54,081 nt of DNA from Actinomycetota bacterium. GTDB taxonomy: Bacteria > Actinomycetota > Acidimicrobiia > Acidimicrobiales > MedAcidi-G1. The position numbers and the translations under genes were made by a program. Positions within the stretch are counted from its first letter, which is position 1. Every line of letters starts with the position of its first letter. The DNA is taken from positions 1-54,081 of the forward strand of contig PBLL01000003.1 in NCBI GenBank assembly GCA_002721755.1. The letters run 5' to 3'. The notes below the pieces were generated by a model. That model ran no database searches. It saw only the letters and a program-made list of their open reading frames with translations, and had not been told where the DNA came from. This document shows, one piece after another, positions 27,172 to 36,120 of the stretch.

Positions 27172-27606
27172 TTAATTCCCACCCAAAGATGAACTCCGTA
27201 CCAGGTGATTCCATCCACATACAGAACATACTTCAATCACATAGGCAGACAACTGAGCTTTTCTAGCATTAAGTCGTCTAAGTTCTCCTTTTGAGGAAAT
27301 ACAACGCCCATGCGCAGGTAACCTCGGACCAAAAACATAAGTCACATAATAAATTTCATTTATTTCGCAAATAGGACACTCTTCACCTGTAGGAACTCCA
27401 CAATGAGTTGCGTTTCGCTTAAGCATGGGCTGCGCATCACATACGGTTTCTGTGTCAATTTTCCCATTCTTCCAAAAATCAACAACCACTTGTCTTGCTA
27501 ATCTGTACTCGACATCCGTAGCACTTTCGGTTGCAATTAAATCTGACTTTTCAAGATTGTTTTTTTGCTTAAAAACCCGTAGTTTTTCTGTCCTTACTGA
27601 AGACAT
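27172..27606 (-). CDS. DUF5318 family protein with zinc-ribbon-like cysteines
   Basis: A 144-aa protein of the actinobacterial DUF5318 type. It has CDAQPMLKRNA, a CPICEINEIYYVTYVFGPRLPAHGR core and VIEVCSVCGWNHLV near the end. The CPIC and CSVC pairs could form a zinc ribbon. The function is unknown. I use the ATG at 27604-27606; in-frame TTG and GTG codons directly precede it. It is often found near the rpsF or pcnA regions in actinobacteria, as here. Confidence 0.75.
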   Translation of the reverse strand: MSSVRTEKLRVFKQKNNLEKSDLIATESATDVEYRLARQVVVDFWKNGKIDTETVCDAQPMLKRNATHCGVPTGEECPICEINEIYYVTYVFGPRLPAHGRCISSKGELRRLNARKAQLSAYVIEVCSVCGWNHLVRSSSLGGN

Positions 27607-27657
27607 CAACACACATTAATCATTTACTTGATTAATAAACCTGTTGGAAAATAAAAA

Positions 27658-28896
27658 TTATTCACTCCATTTATTCAAAACTCTAGTCTTAGCTTCATCA
27701 GATGTAATAAGTCCTTCTTTAAGACGTATTTCCTTCAACCAAGTCAAAATTTCGCCTACTACTGGTCCGGGATTTAAATCAAGCAATTCCATGACTTCCT
27801 GAGAAGTTAAAACTGATTCAAAAGAAGTTAGATCTTCTAGAGAGCTTAATTCATCTAAAGAATATAAAAAATCCGCCTTATTAAGATCCGAAGCCTCGAT
27901 AAGACTAATCGAATCATGAACACCCCAATTCGTTAAGTCAATCAACCTTCGAATCTCTTCATGACTCCATTTCTTTGATTTCGGACCCTCAGAAACCTTA
28001 TTTAAAAAAACAGCAATACTTTCTATTTTTCGCATTTCATCTTTAGACATCCTTAAGTTTTTTACAAACTTCGATATCTCCTTTCGTGAAACTCCATTAA
28101 CTAAAACAGAAAGTCGCATCACAGGGTCATTCGGTTTCAAAACCGAAAATGTTTTATCCAAAATTTTTATATTTGAAGAAATATCGAAAGGAAACACTTT
28201 CTTTAACAAATCAATTTCTTCTAAAAATTCAAATCCTTTTTGGGGATTATGTAAAGAAAGAAGTTTAAATAACTCTTCTCTTATTCTTTCTGGAGAAACA
28301 ATCAAAATTCTTTCAGCTAACTCCTTAGCCGTGTCAATTATTTCTTGAACGGGCGCCAAATCGTATCTTGCTATAAACCTCGCTGCTCTTAACATTCTCA
28401 AAGGATCATCATTAAATGATTCATAAGGATCTAAAGGAGTTTTCAAAACACGATTCTCTAAATCAGATTTTCCATTAAATGGGTCTAGGAAATTACCATT
28501 ATCAGCTTCAATCGCCATCGCATTAATTGTGAAATCTCTTCTACTTAAATCATCTTCTATATTCAAAGAAAAAATCACTGAAGGTTTTCTTGATGAACTT
28601 ATATACGACTCTGATCTATGAGTTGTTATTTCCATTCTTAAATCACGAAAACTTAAACCGATTGTTCCAAATTTTTCACCTTGTAACCAAACTGCATCAG
28701 CTAGAGGTTCAACCAAAGCTCGAATTTGATCGGGAGTTGCGTCAGTTGTGAGATCTAAATCAGGACTTACCATTTTTTCATTTACTAATGCATCTCGAAC
28801 AACTCCTCCAACTAAAAAAAGATTGTGTTTTGCTGCAAGAAATTTTTCAGTAATCGGAACAATCAGACTTCTTAAATAATCGAAATTTTCAATCAT
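27658..28896 (-). CDS. CCA tRNA nucleotidyltransferase / poly(A) polymerase family
   Basis: Class II nucleotidyltransferase of 412 aa: head domain LFLVGGVVRDALV and the catalytic aspartates in DLDLTT, then the RRDFTINAMA template motif and DPFNGKSDLENRVLKT, then ARFIARYDL. A C-terminal HD-like helical region follows. In actinobacteria the copy beside the DUF6049-trxB region is called pcnA but works as the tRNA CCA-adding enzyme. tRNA-Ile in this window has no encoded CCA, so this activity is needed. The start overlaps the upstream deacetylase stop (ATGA). Confidence 0.93.
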   Translation of the reverse strand: MIENFDYLRSLIVPITEKFLAAKHNLFLVGGVVRDALVNEKMVSPDLDLTTDATPDQIRALVEPLADAVWLQGEKFGTIGLSFRDLRMEITTHRSESYISSSRKPSVIFSLNIEDDLSRRDFTINAMAIEADNGNFLDPFNGKSDLENRVLKTPLDPYESFNDDPLRMLRAARFIARYDLAPVQEIIDTAKELAERILIVSPERIREELFKLLSLHNPQKGFEFLEEIDLLKKVFPFDISSNIKILDKTFSVLKPNDPVMRLSVLVNGVSRKEISKFVKNLRMSKDEMRKIESIAVFLNKVSEGPKSKKWSHEEIRRLIDLTNWGVHDSISLIEASDLNKADFLYSLDELSSLEDLTSFESVLTSQEVMELLDLNPGPVVGEILTWLKEIRLKEGLITSDEAKTRVLNKWSE

Positions 28897-29900
28897 GGAT
28901 TAACTCCATGCAACCGAGCAACTCTCTTCACAGTTTCCAAACCGGGTCCGGCTCCAGTTGACGCTTCAAGTTGTAAATCAAATCCCATTATGGATGAAAA
29001 TGAAGCAGTCACGGAATCAGCTAATGCTTGAAAGTCATAGCCTCCCTCAAGAAAAAAAATACATCTACTCTTTGGTGCCATATGAAATATCTGAGTCGTT
29101 AGATCAGCAAAATCTCCTGAAGTTAATCCCAAATCAGTAAGTGGATCGTCTCTGTGTGCATCAAACCCAGTAGAAACCAATACCCAATCTGGTTGAAAAT
29201 CCTCTATACATGGTGAAATAATCTCATCTAAAGCAGCTCTATATGTGCCACCAGTTGATCCTGGTGGAAGGGGAACATTTACTGTAAAACCTTTCCCGTC
29301 TAATTCACCAATCTCTTCTTCTTTTCCAGTTCCGGGATATAAAGGCCATTGATGAATTGAAATCACTAGGACGCGAGAATCAAAATAAAAAATGTCTTGA
29401 GTGCCGTTTCCATGGTGAGCGTCTATGTCAACTATGGCAACTTTCTCACCATTTTCTATAAGAGATGCAGCAGTAACAGCAATATTATTCATCAAACAAA
29501 AACCCATTGAACGATTTGAAGTTGCATGATGACCTGGTGGTCGAATCGCACAAAAAGCAGTCTCTGCCTTAGTTTCAATTAATGCATCAACTGCAGCCAG
29601 CCCTGATCCTGCAGCTAATCGAGCTGCATCCCACGAGCCCTTACTAATTGCAGTATCAGGATCCATGCGCCCACCACCCTCTGCAGCCAAAATCTCCAAT
29701 GCTTGAATATGCTCAATTGGGTGACACCGTAAAAGCTCTGCTTTAGTGGCAACACGAGGCTCAATTCTAACTAAATCTTCATCTAGGTGTATTCTGTCCA
29801 AACCTTGCCAAACCGCTTCTAAACGCGCGGGACATTCTGGATGTTTTTTCCCCGCAGTGTGATCGAGAAAACGCTCATCAGTCAAAAATAACAACGACAC
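28893..29900 (-). CDS. Histone deacetylase-family (AcuC/HDAC-like) deacetylase
   Basis: The 335-aa arginase/deacetylase-fold protein has the zinc-site motif VAIVDIDAHHGNGTQDIF, the catalytic His pair AIRPPGHHA, and the third zinc ligand Asp in LVSTGFDAHRDDPL; EGGYD near the end holds the Gly-Tyr of the active site. Family members deacetylate lysines (AcuC), acetylpolyamines or other small amides, and the substrate is undetermined here. It is coupled by a 4-nt overlap to the CCA-adding enzyme and divergent from the secreted protein at 30026. Confidence 0.93.
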   Translation of the reverse strand: MSLLFLTDERFLDHTAGKKHPECPARLEAVWQGLDRIHLDEDLVRIEPRVATKAELLRCHPIEHIQALEILAAEGGGRMDPDTAISKGSWDAARLAAGSGLAAVDALIETKAETAFCAIRPPGHHATSNRSMGFCLMNNIAVTAASLIENGEKVAIVDIDAHHGNGTQDIFYFDSRVLVISIHQWPLYPGTGKEEEIGELDGKGFTVNVPLPPGSTGGTYRAALDEIISPCIEDFQPDWVLVSTGFDAHRDDPLTDLGLTSGDFADLTTQIFHMAPKSRCIFFLEGGYDFQALADSVTASFSSIMGFDLQLEASTGAGPGLETVKRVARLHGVNP

Positions 29901-30025
29901 TTAAAGATCGTAGTTCGAAGTTCGATTAATGTATGAAACTTTTAGCAAGTCTTAAAAAATAATCACTTACGAAATCCATTTATAGGCCATATTCTGTAGT
30001 TATTAAGATAAATAAACCCTTTTCT

Positions 30026-31594
30026 ATGATAAATGTCATAAAGCGATACACCTATGTATCTTTTTTTATTTCAATCATCTTTACTTTTTGTTTATACACA
30101 CCAGCATTCGCACAAGATAAAACAGAAAAAGAATCTGAAAAAGTAACTCCTATTTCTATTTCATTTATTTCAAAGGTTACCGCTAATCCACCACTTAAAT
30201 CTGACGGAACTTATGTACTTGATAGGCAAGCCGTGAACCAAATATCAAATTTAGTTGAGGTTCTTAATAATCACCCAGAAATAAAACTGACAGTTAGTTT
30301 GCCTCCAGCAACTATCTCGGGACTTTCTCACTCACAAAGCAATGAACATGAGCTCTTGCTTACAAAACTTAAACATTTAGCAGAAACACAATTACACATT
30401 GTTTCCTCGCCATTTGTGACAAGCGACCCTGAATCCTGGAGACTAATAAGTTCTTTTGAAAACTATAACGATCTTCTAAAACGGGGAGATCTTCAAATAA
30501 CAAATCATCTTCAAACAGAACCAGATCGATCATTTGCATTTATCTCACAAAGCGCTGTTATAGAAACTCTGGATGTGCTAGATAAACTTGGTATTAAAAC
30601 CTTTATCACCGAAACTTCTCACCTCGACCCAAAACCCGCCAACGAAGCAAATCCTTTAATTCGAATTAAAAGTCAAAACGGAAAAGAATTTAAAATAATT
30701 TTTTCTGACAGAAAAATTGATTCTTACTTAGCGGATATAGGAGAAAAGAAAACAGATGGACAAACCCTAACCAAAGATCTTTCTTCGCTAACAGTGAATA
30801 CATTTACAGAGGAAAAAAATTTAGTTGTAAAAATTCCAAGTAACGTTTCAGGGAAAATTTTAAATCAAATTTTTGACTTTTTTAAAAACGTTCCGGGTTC
30901 AACAATAAAAACACTTCCGACTTTTGTTGAACATCTAGAAACAAAAAACCTTTTAAATGACACAAAATACTTTCTTTGGAATAAATCATCAAAAGATGTT
31001 TCGCAGATAGCTCCACCTCAAAATCTCGCAAAAGCAGCAATTGACGCCTACTCAGAAGTTATAGGTAGACCACACCCAAATACTTCTTTTTTATACGAAC
31101 TTCTTGCAACAACTTCTGCTAGTGAACTAGTCGACAAAGAAACATCTGCCTATTTCAACACTATTTACGAAGAAATTGTAGAAGTAATTGATAGTTTCAC
31201 AAGTCCTCAAAATCAAAATGTAAGACTTACAAGCAGAAAAGCAGAACTACCATTTACTCTTAAAAACAATCTGACTCATGAAGCAAATGTTGCGCTAATA
31301 CTTCAAAGTGATGGACGTATCAGTTTCCCAGAAGGTCAAACTTTAGAAGTTCAACTGAACCCAGGTACTAATAAAATAAAAATACCAGTAAGTTCTCGTA
31401 CATCTGGAAATTCTCAAATCCGTATAGGAGTCAGATCTCCGGATAAAGATCACTTATTACAATTAGACTCAAATTCGCTTTTAATAAGAACAACTCGATT
31501 ATCGGGTGTAGGAATCTTACTTTTTGTTGGAGCTGTTTTTTTCCTCGCATTCTGGTGGTTGCGTTCGCGACGACTACGCTCCATCAATAGGTAG
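30026..31594 (+). CDS. Secreted, C-terminally anchored protein (DUF6049-like by position)
   Basis: A 522-aa protein with a signal peptide (basic IKRYTY, hydrophobic core, AFA cleavage before QDKTEK), a large extracytoplasmic domain and a single C-terminal helix (VGILLFVGAVFFLAFWW) followed by RSRRLRS. It is therefore anchored with a short basic tail inside. Its place between pcnA and trxB matches the mycobacterial Rv3909-type glycoprotein (DUF6049), which precedes murJ. The N-terminal half has a repeated LDKLGIKTFIT/DLLKRGDLQITN pattern like these proteins. Identity rests mainly on topology and synteny. Confidence 0.65.
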   Translation: MINVIKRYTYVSFFISIIFTFCLYTPAFAQDKTEKESEKVTPISISFISKVTANPPLKSDGTYVLDRQAVNQISNLVEVLNNHPEIKLTVSLPPATISGLSHSQSNEHELLLTKLKHLAETQLHIVSSPFVTSDPESWRLISSFENYNDLLKRGDLQITNHLQTEPDRSFAFISQSAVIETLDVLDKLGIKTFITETSHLDPKPANEANPLIRIKSQNGKEFKIIFSDRKIDSYLADIGEKKTDGQTLTKDLSSLTVNTFTEEKNLVVKIPSNVSGKILNQIFDFFKNVPGSTIKTLPTFVEHLETKNLLNDTKYFLWNKSSKDVSQIAPPQNLAKAAIDAYSEVIGRPHPNTSFLYELLATTSASELVDKETSAYFNTIYEEIVEVIDSFTSPQNQNVRLTSRKAELPFTLKNNLTHEANVALILQSDGRISFPEGQTLEVQLNPGTNKIKIPVSSRTSGNSQIRIGVRSPDKDHLLQLDSNSLLIRTTRLSGVGILLFVGAVFFLAFWWLRSRRLRSINR

Positions 31595-31602
31595 GAGGAA
31601 TT

Positions 31603-32442
31603 ATGAAAATCCAAATTGTTACAGATAGCGCAAGCGACCTTTCTGATGAAGAGGTATCAAGCTTAGGAATTCAAATAGTCCCACTAAGCATCAGGTTTGG
31701 TGAAGAAGAGTTAATTGACCGTATTGAACTTGGAGCTGATGAATTCTACGAAAGAATGAACAATAGTGAAGATGTTCCGCAAACAGCTGCCCCATCTCCG
31801 GGTGCATTTAAAGAAGCTTTCGAAAAGTGCTTTTCAGAAGGAGCAGAAACCGTAATTTGCATAAATATCTCTAGTGAACTGTCTGCGACAATCCAAGCAG
31901 CAGAAGCAGGAGCACGAGAAATGTCAGATAAAGACATAAGAATTTTTGACAGTAAATCGGTAACAGGCGGTTTAGGCACAATGGTTTTAGAGGCTGCAAA
32001 AGCTTCACAAAATAATCAGTCAGCCGACGAAATCATTGACCTTTTGGAAAATTTGCGCTCAAAAACGAGAGTGTACGCGGCGATAGACACTTTAGAAAAT
32101 CTTAAAAAAGGTGGACGAATTGGTAATGCTCAAGCCCTACTTGGAAGCATGCTCTCAATTAAACCACTAATTGATGTCAGTAGTGGAATTGTTGAAGAAG
32201 CAGGAAGACAAAGAACTAGAAAAAAATCTCTTATATGGCTGCGCGATAAATTAGCTGAGTTCGAGAACAATATTGAAAACCTAGTAATTATGCACGCCCG
32301 TGCCGAAGATCTTGATGAACTACTTGACATGATTGAAGATCAAATAGATAAATCAAACATGCGCGTAAGTGCTCTTGGTCCAGTTGTAGCAAGTCATGGA
32401 GGACCTGGGGTAATAGGAATTTGTTTTACTGTGAAGAACTAG
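31603..32442 (+). CDS. DegV family fatty-acid-binding protein
   Basis: The 279-aa protein opens with IVTDSASDLSDEEVSSLGIQIVPLSI, then TAAPSPGAFKEAFE, ISSELSATIQAA and IYDSKSV-like IFDSKSVTGGLG, the hallmarks of DegV/FakB lipid-binding proteins. In Firmicutes FakB presents fatty acids to the kinase FakA; no FakA-like gene is in the window. A very strong AGGAGG lies 5-6 nt before the ATG, and it starts 8 nt after the secreted protein. DegV occupies the spot where murJ and sigM lie in many actinobacteria. Confidence 0.92.
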   Translation: MKIQIVTDSASDLSDEEVSSLGIQIVPLSIRFGEEELIDRIELGADEFYERMNNSEDVPQTAAPSPGAFKEAFEKCFSEGAETVICINISSELSATIQAAEAGAREMSDKDIRIFDSKSVTGGLGTMVLEAAKASQNNQSADEIIDLLENLRSKTRVYAAIDTLENLKKGGRIGNAQALLGSMLSIKPLIDVSSGIVEEAGRQRTRKKSLIWLRDKLAEFENNIENLVIMHARAEDLDELLDMIEDQIDKSNMRVSALGPVVASHGGPGVIGICFTVKN

Positions 32443-32458
32443 CAAATCAAAAAATAGA

Positions 32459-32767
32459 ATGAACACAAATAGAAATAATGAAGAACAAAACCGAACTGGT
32501 TTAATCACAAATAAATTTATTGAAATAGTTTCACGATTTAGATCATTCACAACCGATCCGATAATTACCTCATCAAAATGGTTTATTTACGGATTAGGAA
32601 TTTTTACTTGCGCACTTGTAGCCATAATTCTTTTAAGCATTGCCATATTTAAAATCATTGATCAATCGATCCCTGGTGGGTCTTGGCTTACGCTTTTTTC
32701 TCTCGGTTTATTTTCTACTGCTCTAGGAATTCTCTTACTAAAAAAAGCAAAAACTGACATACATTAA
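32459..32767 (+). CDS. Small membrane protein, unknown
   Basis: A 102-aa product with a polar N-terminus (about 40 residues) and two hydrophobic helices (about 43-64 and 77-94), ending in a basic KKAKTDIH tail. It lies 16 nt after DegV and 23 nt before trxB, in the same direction, so it probably belongs to this operon. I recognise no family. The start lacks a good Shine-Dalgarno; ATG at 32459 is the first in frame. Confidence 0.6.
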   Translation: MNTNRNNEEQNRTGLITNKFIEIVSRFRSFTTDPIITSSKWFIYGLGIFTCALVAIILLSIAIFKIIDQSIPGGSWLTLFSLGLFSTALGILLLKKAKTDIH

Positions 32768-32790
32768 TAATTAGAACAACAGGAAAATAG

Positions 32791-33756
32791 ATGTCCAATA
32801 CTCACAACAAAATAGTCATAATAGGATCTGGTCCGGCAGGCTTAACCGCTGCAATTTACACCGCTCGGGCTGATCTTAAACCCCTAGTTATAGAGGGAGA
32901 ACCCTCTTCTACTGGAGATCAACCAGGTGGACAATTAATGCTAACTACAGAAGTAGAAAATTTTCCTGGTTTTCCAAATGGAATTTTGGGTCCACAATTA
33001 ATGGCTGAAATGAAAGCTCAAGCTGAAAAATTTGGAGCTGTTTTTATAACCAGAAAGGTGAGCAAAGTTGATTTAACTCAAAATCCATTCAAAATTTGGA
33101 TTGGTGATCCAAACGAAACACCGCCAACTCATACTTCAGATGCACTAATTATTTCAACGGGTGCCCAGTCAGTAATGCTTGAAGTTGAAGGTGAAAAAAG
33201 ACTTCTAGGTCACGGACTTTCAACATGTGCAACTTGTGACGGTTTCTTTTTCAAGGACAAAAAAATAGCAGTTGTGGGTGGAGGTGATTCTGCTATTGAA
33301 GAAGCAAGTTTCTTAACAAAATTTGCCTCTGAAGTAACCATAATCCATAGACGAGACCAACTAAGAGCATCAAAAATTATGCAAAAAAGAGCTCATGAAA
33401 ATCCAAAAATCAACTTTCTTTGGAATACAGAAGTTACAGAAATACTTGGTTCAAATTCGGTAGAGGGTGTAAAAATAAAAAATACAAAAACCCTTGAAGA
33501 AACAAAAATTGATTTAGAAGGAATTTTTATTGCGATAGGTCATACGCCAAATACATCACTTTTTTCAAATGAACTTTTAATAGATGATCTTGGATACATA
33601 AAAACAGGACCTAACAATACAACAACTAATGTCGAAGGTGTTTTTGCATGTGGTGACGTTCAAGATCACAAATATAGACAAGCAATTACTGCGGCCGGTT
33701 CAGGGTGTATGGCGGCAATCGATGCAGAACATTGGTTAGAAGCTAATCAAAACTGA
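32791..33756 (+). CDS. trxB: Thioredoxin reductase
   Basis: FAD/NADPH enzyme reducing thioredoxin. The 321-aa protein has the FAD motif IIGSGPAGLTAAIYTARA, the redox-active CATC at about residues 146-149 in STCATCDGFFF, the NADPH motif VVGGGDSAIEEA and the C-terminal FAD motif VFACGDVQDHKYRQAITAAGSGCMAA. Length and motifs match low-Mr TrxB. It is followed by trxA. Confidence 0.96.
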   Translation: MSNTHNKIVIIGSGPAGLTAAIYTARADLKPLVIEGEPSSTGDQPGGQLMLTTEVENFPGFPNGILGPQLMAEMKAQAEKFGAVFITRKVSKVDLTQNPFKIWIGDPNETPPTHTSDALIISTGAQSVMLEVEGEKRLLGHGLSTCATCDGFFFKDKKIAVVGGGDSAIEEASFLTKFASEVTIIHRRDQLRASKIMQKRAHENPKINFLWNTEVTEILGSNSVEGVKIKNTKTLEETKIDLEGIFIAIGHTPNTSLFSNELLIDDLGYIKTGPNNTTTNVEGVFACGDVQDHKYRQAITAAGSGCMAAIDAEHWLEANQN

Positions 33757-33846
33757 ACAAAAAATAGAAAAAATTCTAAAGGTGTTCTGCATCAAGCGAC
33801 TATAAGGTGTAAAAATTCTTTAGAACAAATACCCATGGAGAAAATA

Positions 33847-34173
33847 ATGAGCGAGTCAATCACAAATCTTTCATCAGAAACTTTTGAAAGTGAAATTAAT
33901 TCAGCAGATAAACCAATACTTGTAGATTTCTGGGCCGAATGGTGCGGTCCATGCAAAATGATTGCTCCCATATTAGAAGAAATTGCTGATGAACAAGAAG
34001 GAACAATAAAAATCGCAAAAGTCGATGTAGATAGTTCACCGGAATTAGCCCAAAAATTTGAAATAATGAGCATTCCCACTCTGATCGTTTTCAATAACGG
34101 CGAACCTGCAAAACGTTTGGTTGGAGCACAAGGAAAACATCAACTGTTGGATGCGATTTCTGAATTTATTTAA
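33847..34173 (+). CDS. trxA: Thioredoxin
   Basis: The 108-aa disulfide reductase has the WCGPC active site at about residues 32-36 (VDFWAEWCGPCKM), the cis-Pro segment MSIPTLIVF and the expected length. I choose the ATG at 33847 because GGAG sits 6 nt upstream; the ATG at 33835 would add four residues and place that GGAG inside the gene. It follows trxB by 90 nt and overlaps the start of the CwlM-like gene. Confidence 0.95.
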   Translation: MSESITNLSSETFESEINSADKPILVDFWAEWCGPCKMIAPILEEIADEQEGTIKIAKVDVDSSPELAQKFEIMSIPTLIVFNNGEPAKRLVGAQGKHQLLDAISEFI

Positions 34174-35185
34174 ATATTTACCTCAAAAATTTGTGCATAA
34201 AGAAAAAATATTAAAAATTGGGGATGAAGGGAATGAAGTCCTGGATCTACAAATTCGTTTATCGAATTTGGGTTTCACAGTTAGTAGTAATGAAACTGCT
34301 GTAAAAAAATTCGGTCCCGACACACAAGAAAAGTTAAAAGCTTTTCAAAAATTTCGAGGTCTAAAAAATGATGGAATTTTAGACCATGTAACTATTGAAA
34401 TTCTAATAGAAGCAACATTCAAGTTAGGTAACAGGCAGCTATATCTTCAATCACCAATGCTTAAAGGAGATGACGTTTTTGAACTACAAACTCAGTTAGG
34501 AAAATTAGGCTTTGATGTTGGACGTATAGATGGAATTTTTGGTCCGCAAACAGTTAAAGCTTTAATAGATTTTCAAAAAAATTTCGGTCTGATTGAAGAT
34601 GGTATTGCCGGACATGAAACGATCCGGAACCTTCAAAACATTAAAAATAAAGAAACTCCCGATACCCAGATTTCCAAAATTAAGGAAATTGAACATTTGA
34701 GAAATAAAAGTACTGATCTAGGGTCTCGTCGATTGGTTATAGGTCATTTTGGTAACAGTGCAACTCTTGCGAATGCAACAGCAAGAATGCTCAGAAAAAA
34801 AGGAGCAAAAGTTATTGACTTGAACAATCCTGATGAAGAAATACAAGCTCGAACAGCAAATGGTTTTGAAGCGGAAATGTATCTAGGTTTTAATATTGAG
34901 AATAATTCTCAATTTTTAATAAGTTACTTTAAAACAAAAAATTCACAAAGTGAAGGGGGTCTCCGCTTGGCGTCACAGTGTTCGAAAGAAATGGACAAAG
35001 TTCTCCAAAAAAAAGCTGAAACTCAAGGAATGCAAATACCGATACTAAGAGCTACAAGAATGCCAGCAATTATGTGCTCTCTTGGTCCAATAGAAGAAGT
35101 TATTAAAAATACTGATGAGATTGCTCATGCTTTTGCTAAAGCAATTTCAAATTGGTTCCAGGAACCATCAAAACTAGTTGAATAA
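34151..35185 (+). CDS. cwlM: CwlM-like peptidoglycan-binding pseudo-amidase
   Basis: About 344 aa: two PG_binding_1 repeats (first around 18-80; second ELQTQLGKLGFDVGRIDGIFGPQTVKALIDFQ), then a domain with amidase_3 topology (RRLVIGHFGNSATLANATARML to HAFAKAISNWF). The zinc-site pattern DPGHGG...E...H of active N-acetylmuramoyl-L-alanine amidases is not visible, and the SxHxN-type segment reads LGFNIEN. Position between trxA and parB matches mycobacterial CwlM, a regulator of MurA rather than a hydrolase. The start is uncertain: ATG 34151 overlaps trxA by 23 nt; GTG 34193 would avoid this. Confidence 0.75.
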   Translation: MRFLNLFKYLPQKFVHKEKILKIGDEGNEVLDLQIRLSNLGFTVSSNETAVKKFGPDTQEKLKAFQKFRGLKNDGILDHVTIEILIEATFKLGNRQLYLQSPMLKGDDVFELQTQLGKLGFDVGRIDGIFGPQTVKALIDFQKNFGLIEDGIAGHETIRNLQNIKNKETPDTQISKIKEIEHLRNKSTDLGSRRLVIGHFGNSATLANATARMLRKKGAKVIDLNNPDEEIQARTANGFEAEMYLGFNIENNSQFLISYFKTKNSQSEGGLRLASQCSKEMDKVLQKKAETQGMQIPILRATRMPAIMCSLGPIEEVIKNTDEIAHAFAKAISNWFQEPSKLVE

Positions 35186-35199
35186 TTATACGGTTAATA

Positions 35200-36120
35200 C
35201 TATAAATATATAATTAAGTCAAAAATTCTTTTAAGGTCTTCAGAGTCGGCAAATTCAATGGATATCCTTCCCCTTTTTCCCCTTGCGACAACAGAAACTT
35301 TTGTATCAAATTTCTCCGAAAGTATTTTTTCTACCTCTAAATGCGCAGCTTCTTTACTTGTTTGACTGTCGATTAATTTTTCGATGTTTTTAGCTTTGTC
35401 ATCATCATTAAGGTCACTCACTATAAATTCAAGTTGCCTCACAGAAAGACCTTCTGAAATAACTCGAGATGCTAATTTTTCCTGGATTTTATAATCAGTC
35501 AATCCAGCCAAACATCTTGCGTGACCTGCTGTTAAATCTTCATCCATAATCATCCTTTGAACCACAGATGTCAGTTGTAAAAGTCTCAAAGTGTTCGCAA
35601 TACCCGGACGGCTCCTGCCAACTCTTTCAGCAACCTGTTGCTGCGTCATATTAAATTCATCAATTAGTCGATGAAATGCAACAGCCTCATCAATTGGATT
35701 CAGATCTTCCCTATGAAGGTTTTCTATAATCGCCTGTTCAAATGATTCAAGATCTTCAATTTTTCTAACAAGAGCTGGTAATGAAGATAAGCCAGCTCTT
35801 CTTGCAGCTAACCATCTTCTTTCTCCTGCTATTAATTCATACCCTGAACTTTTTTCTCTAACTAAAACTGGTTGAAGAACCCCGACTTCCTGAATGGACG
35901 AGGTCAATTCAGCTAATTTTTCGTCATCAAACACAGTTCTTGGTTGATACGGATTTCTCTCAATATCAACAACAGGTATTTCTCTTAATTCGACTCCGGG
36001 ACCATCAGAATAATTTTCCCCATTTTCAAACTCATCACTCGTTGTTCTTTGTTGCACACCACTTGATGAATCTGGAATTAATGCAGACAAACCCTTGCCC
36101 AAGCCAGTTTTTTTATTCAT
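35200..36120 (-). CDS. parB: Chromosome partition protein ParB
   Basis: CTPase clamp that loads at parS and works with ParA in origin segregation. The 306-aa protein has the N-terminal GLGKGLSALIP motif, the ParB nuclease-like domain (EIPVVDIERNPYQPRTVFDDEKLAEL; ELIAGERRWLAARRAG; IIENLHREDLNPIDEA) and the helix-turn-helix QQQVAERVGRSRPGIANTLRLL. The C-terminal dimer domain ends LKRIFDLIIYL. It overlaps parA by 8 nt and faces convergent cwlM 14 nt away. Confidence 0.97.
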   Translation of the reverse strand: MNKKTGLGKGLSALIPDSSSGVQQRTTSDEFENGENYSDGPGVELREIPVVDIERNPYQPRTVFDDEKLAELTSSIQEVGVLQPVLVREKSSGYELIAGERRWLAARRAGLSSLPALVRKIEDLESFEQAIIENLHREDLNPIDEAVAFHRLIDEFNMTQQQVAERVGRSRPGIANTLRLLQLTSVVQRMIMDEDLTAGHARCLAGLTDYKIQEKLASRVISEGLSVRQLEFIVSDLNDDDKAKNIEKLIDSQTSKEAAHLEVEKILSEKFDTKVSVVARGKRGRISIEFADSEDLKRIFDLIIYL

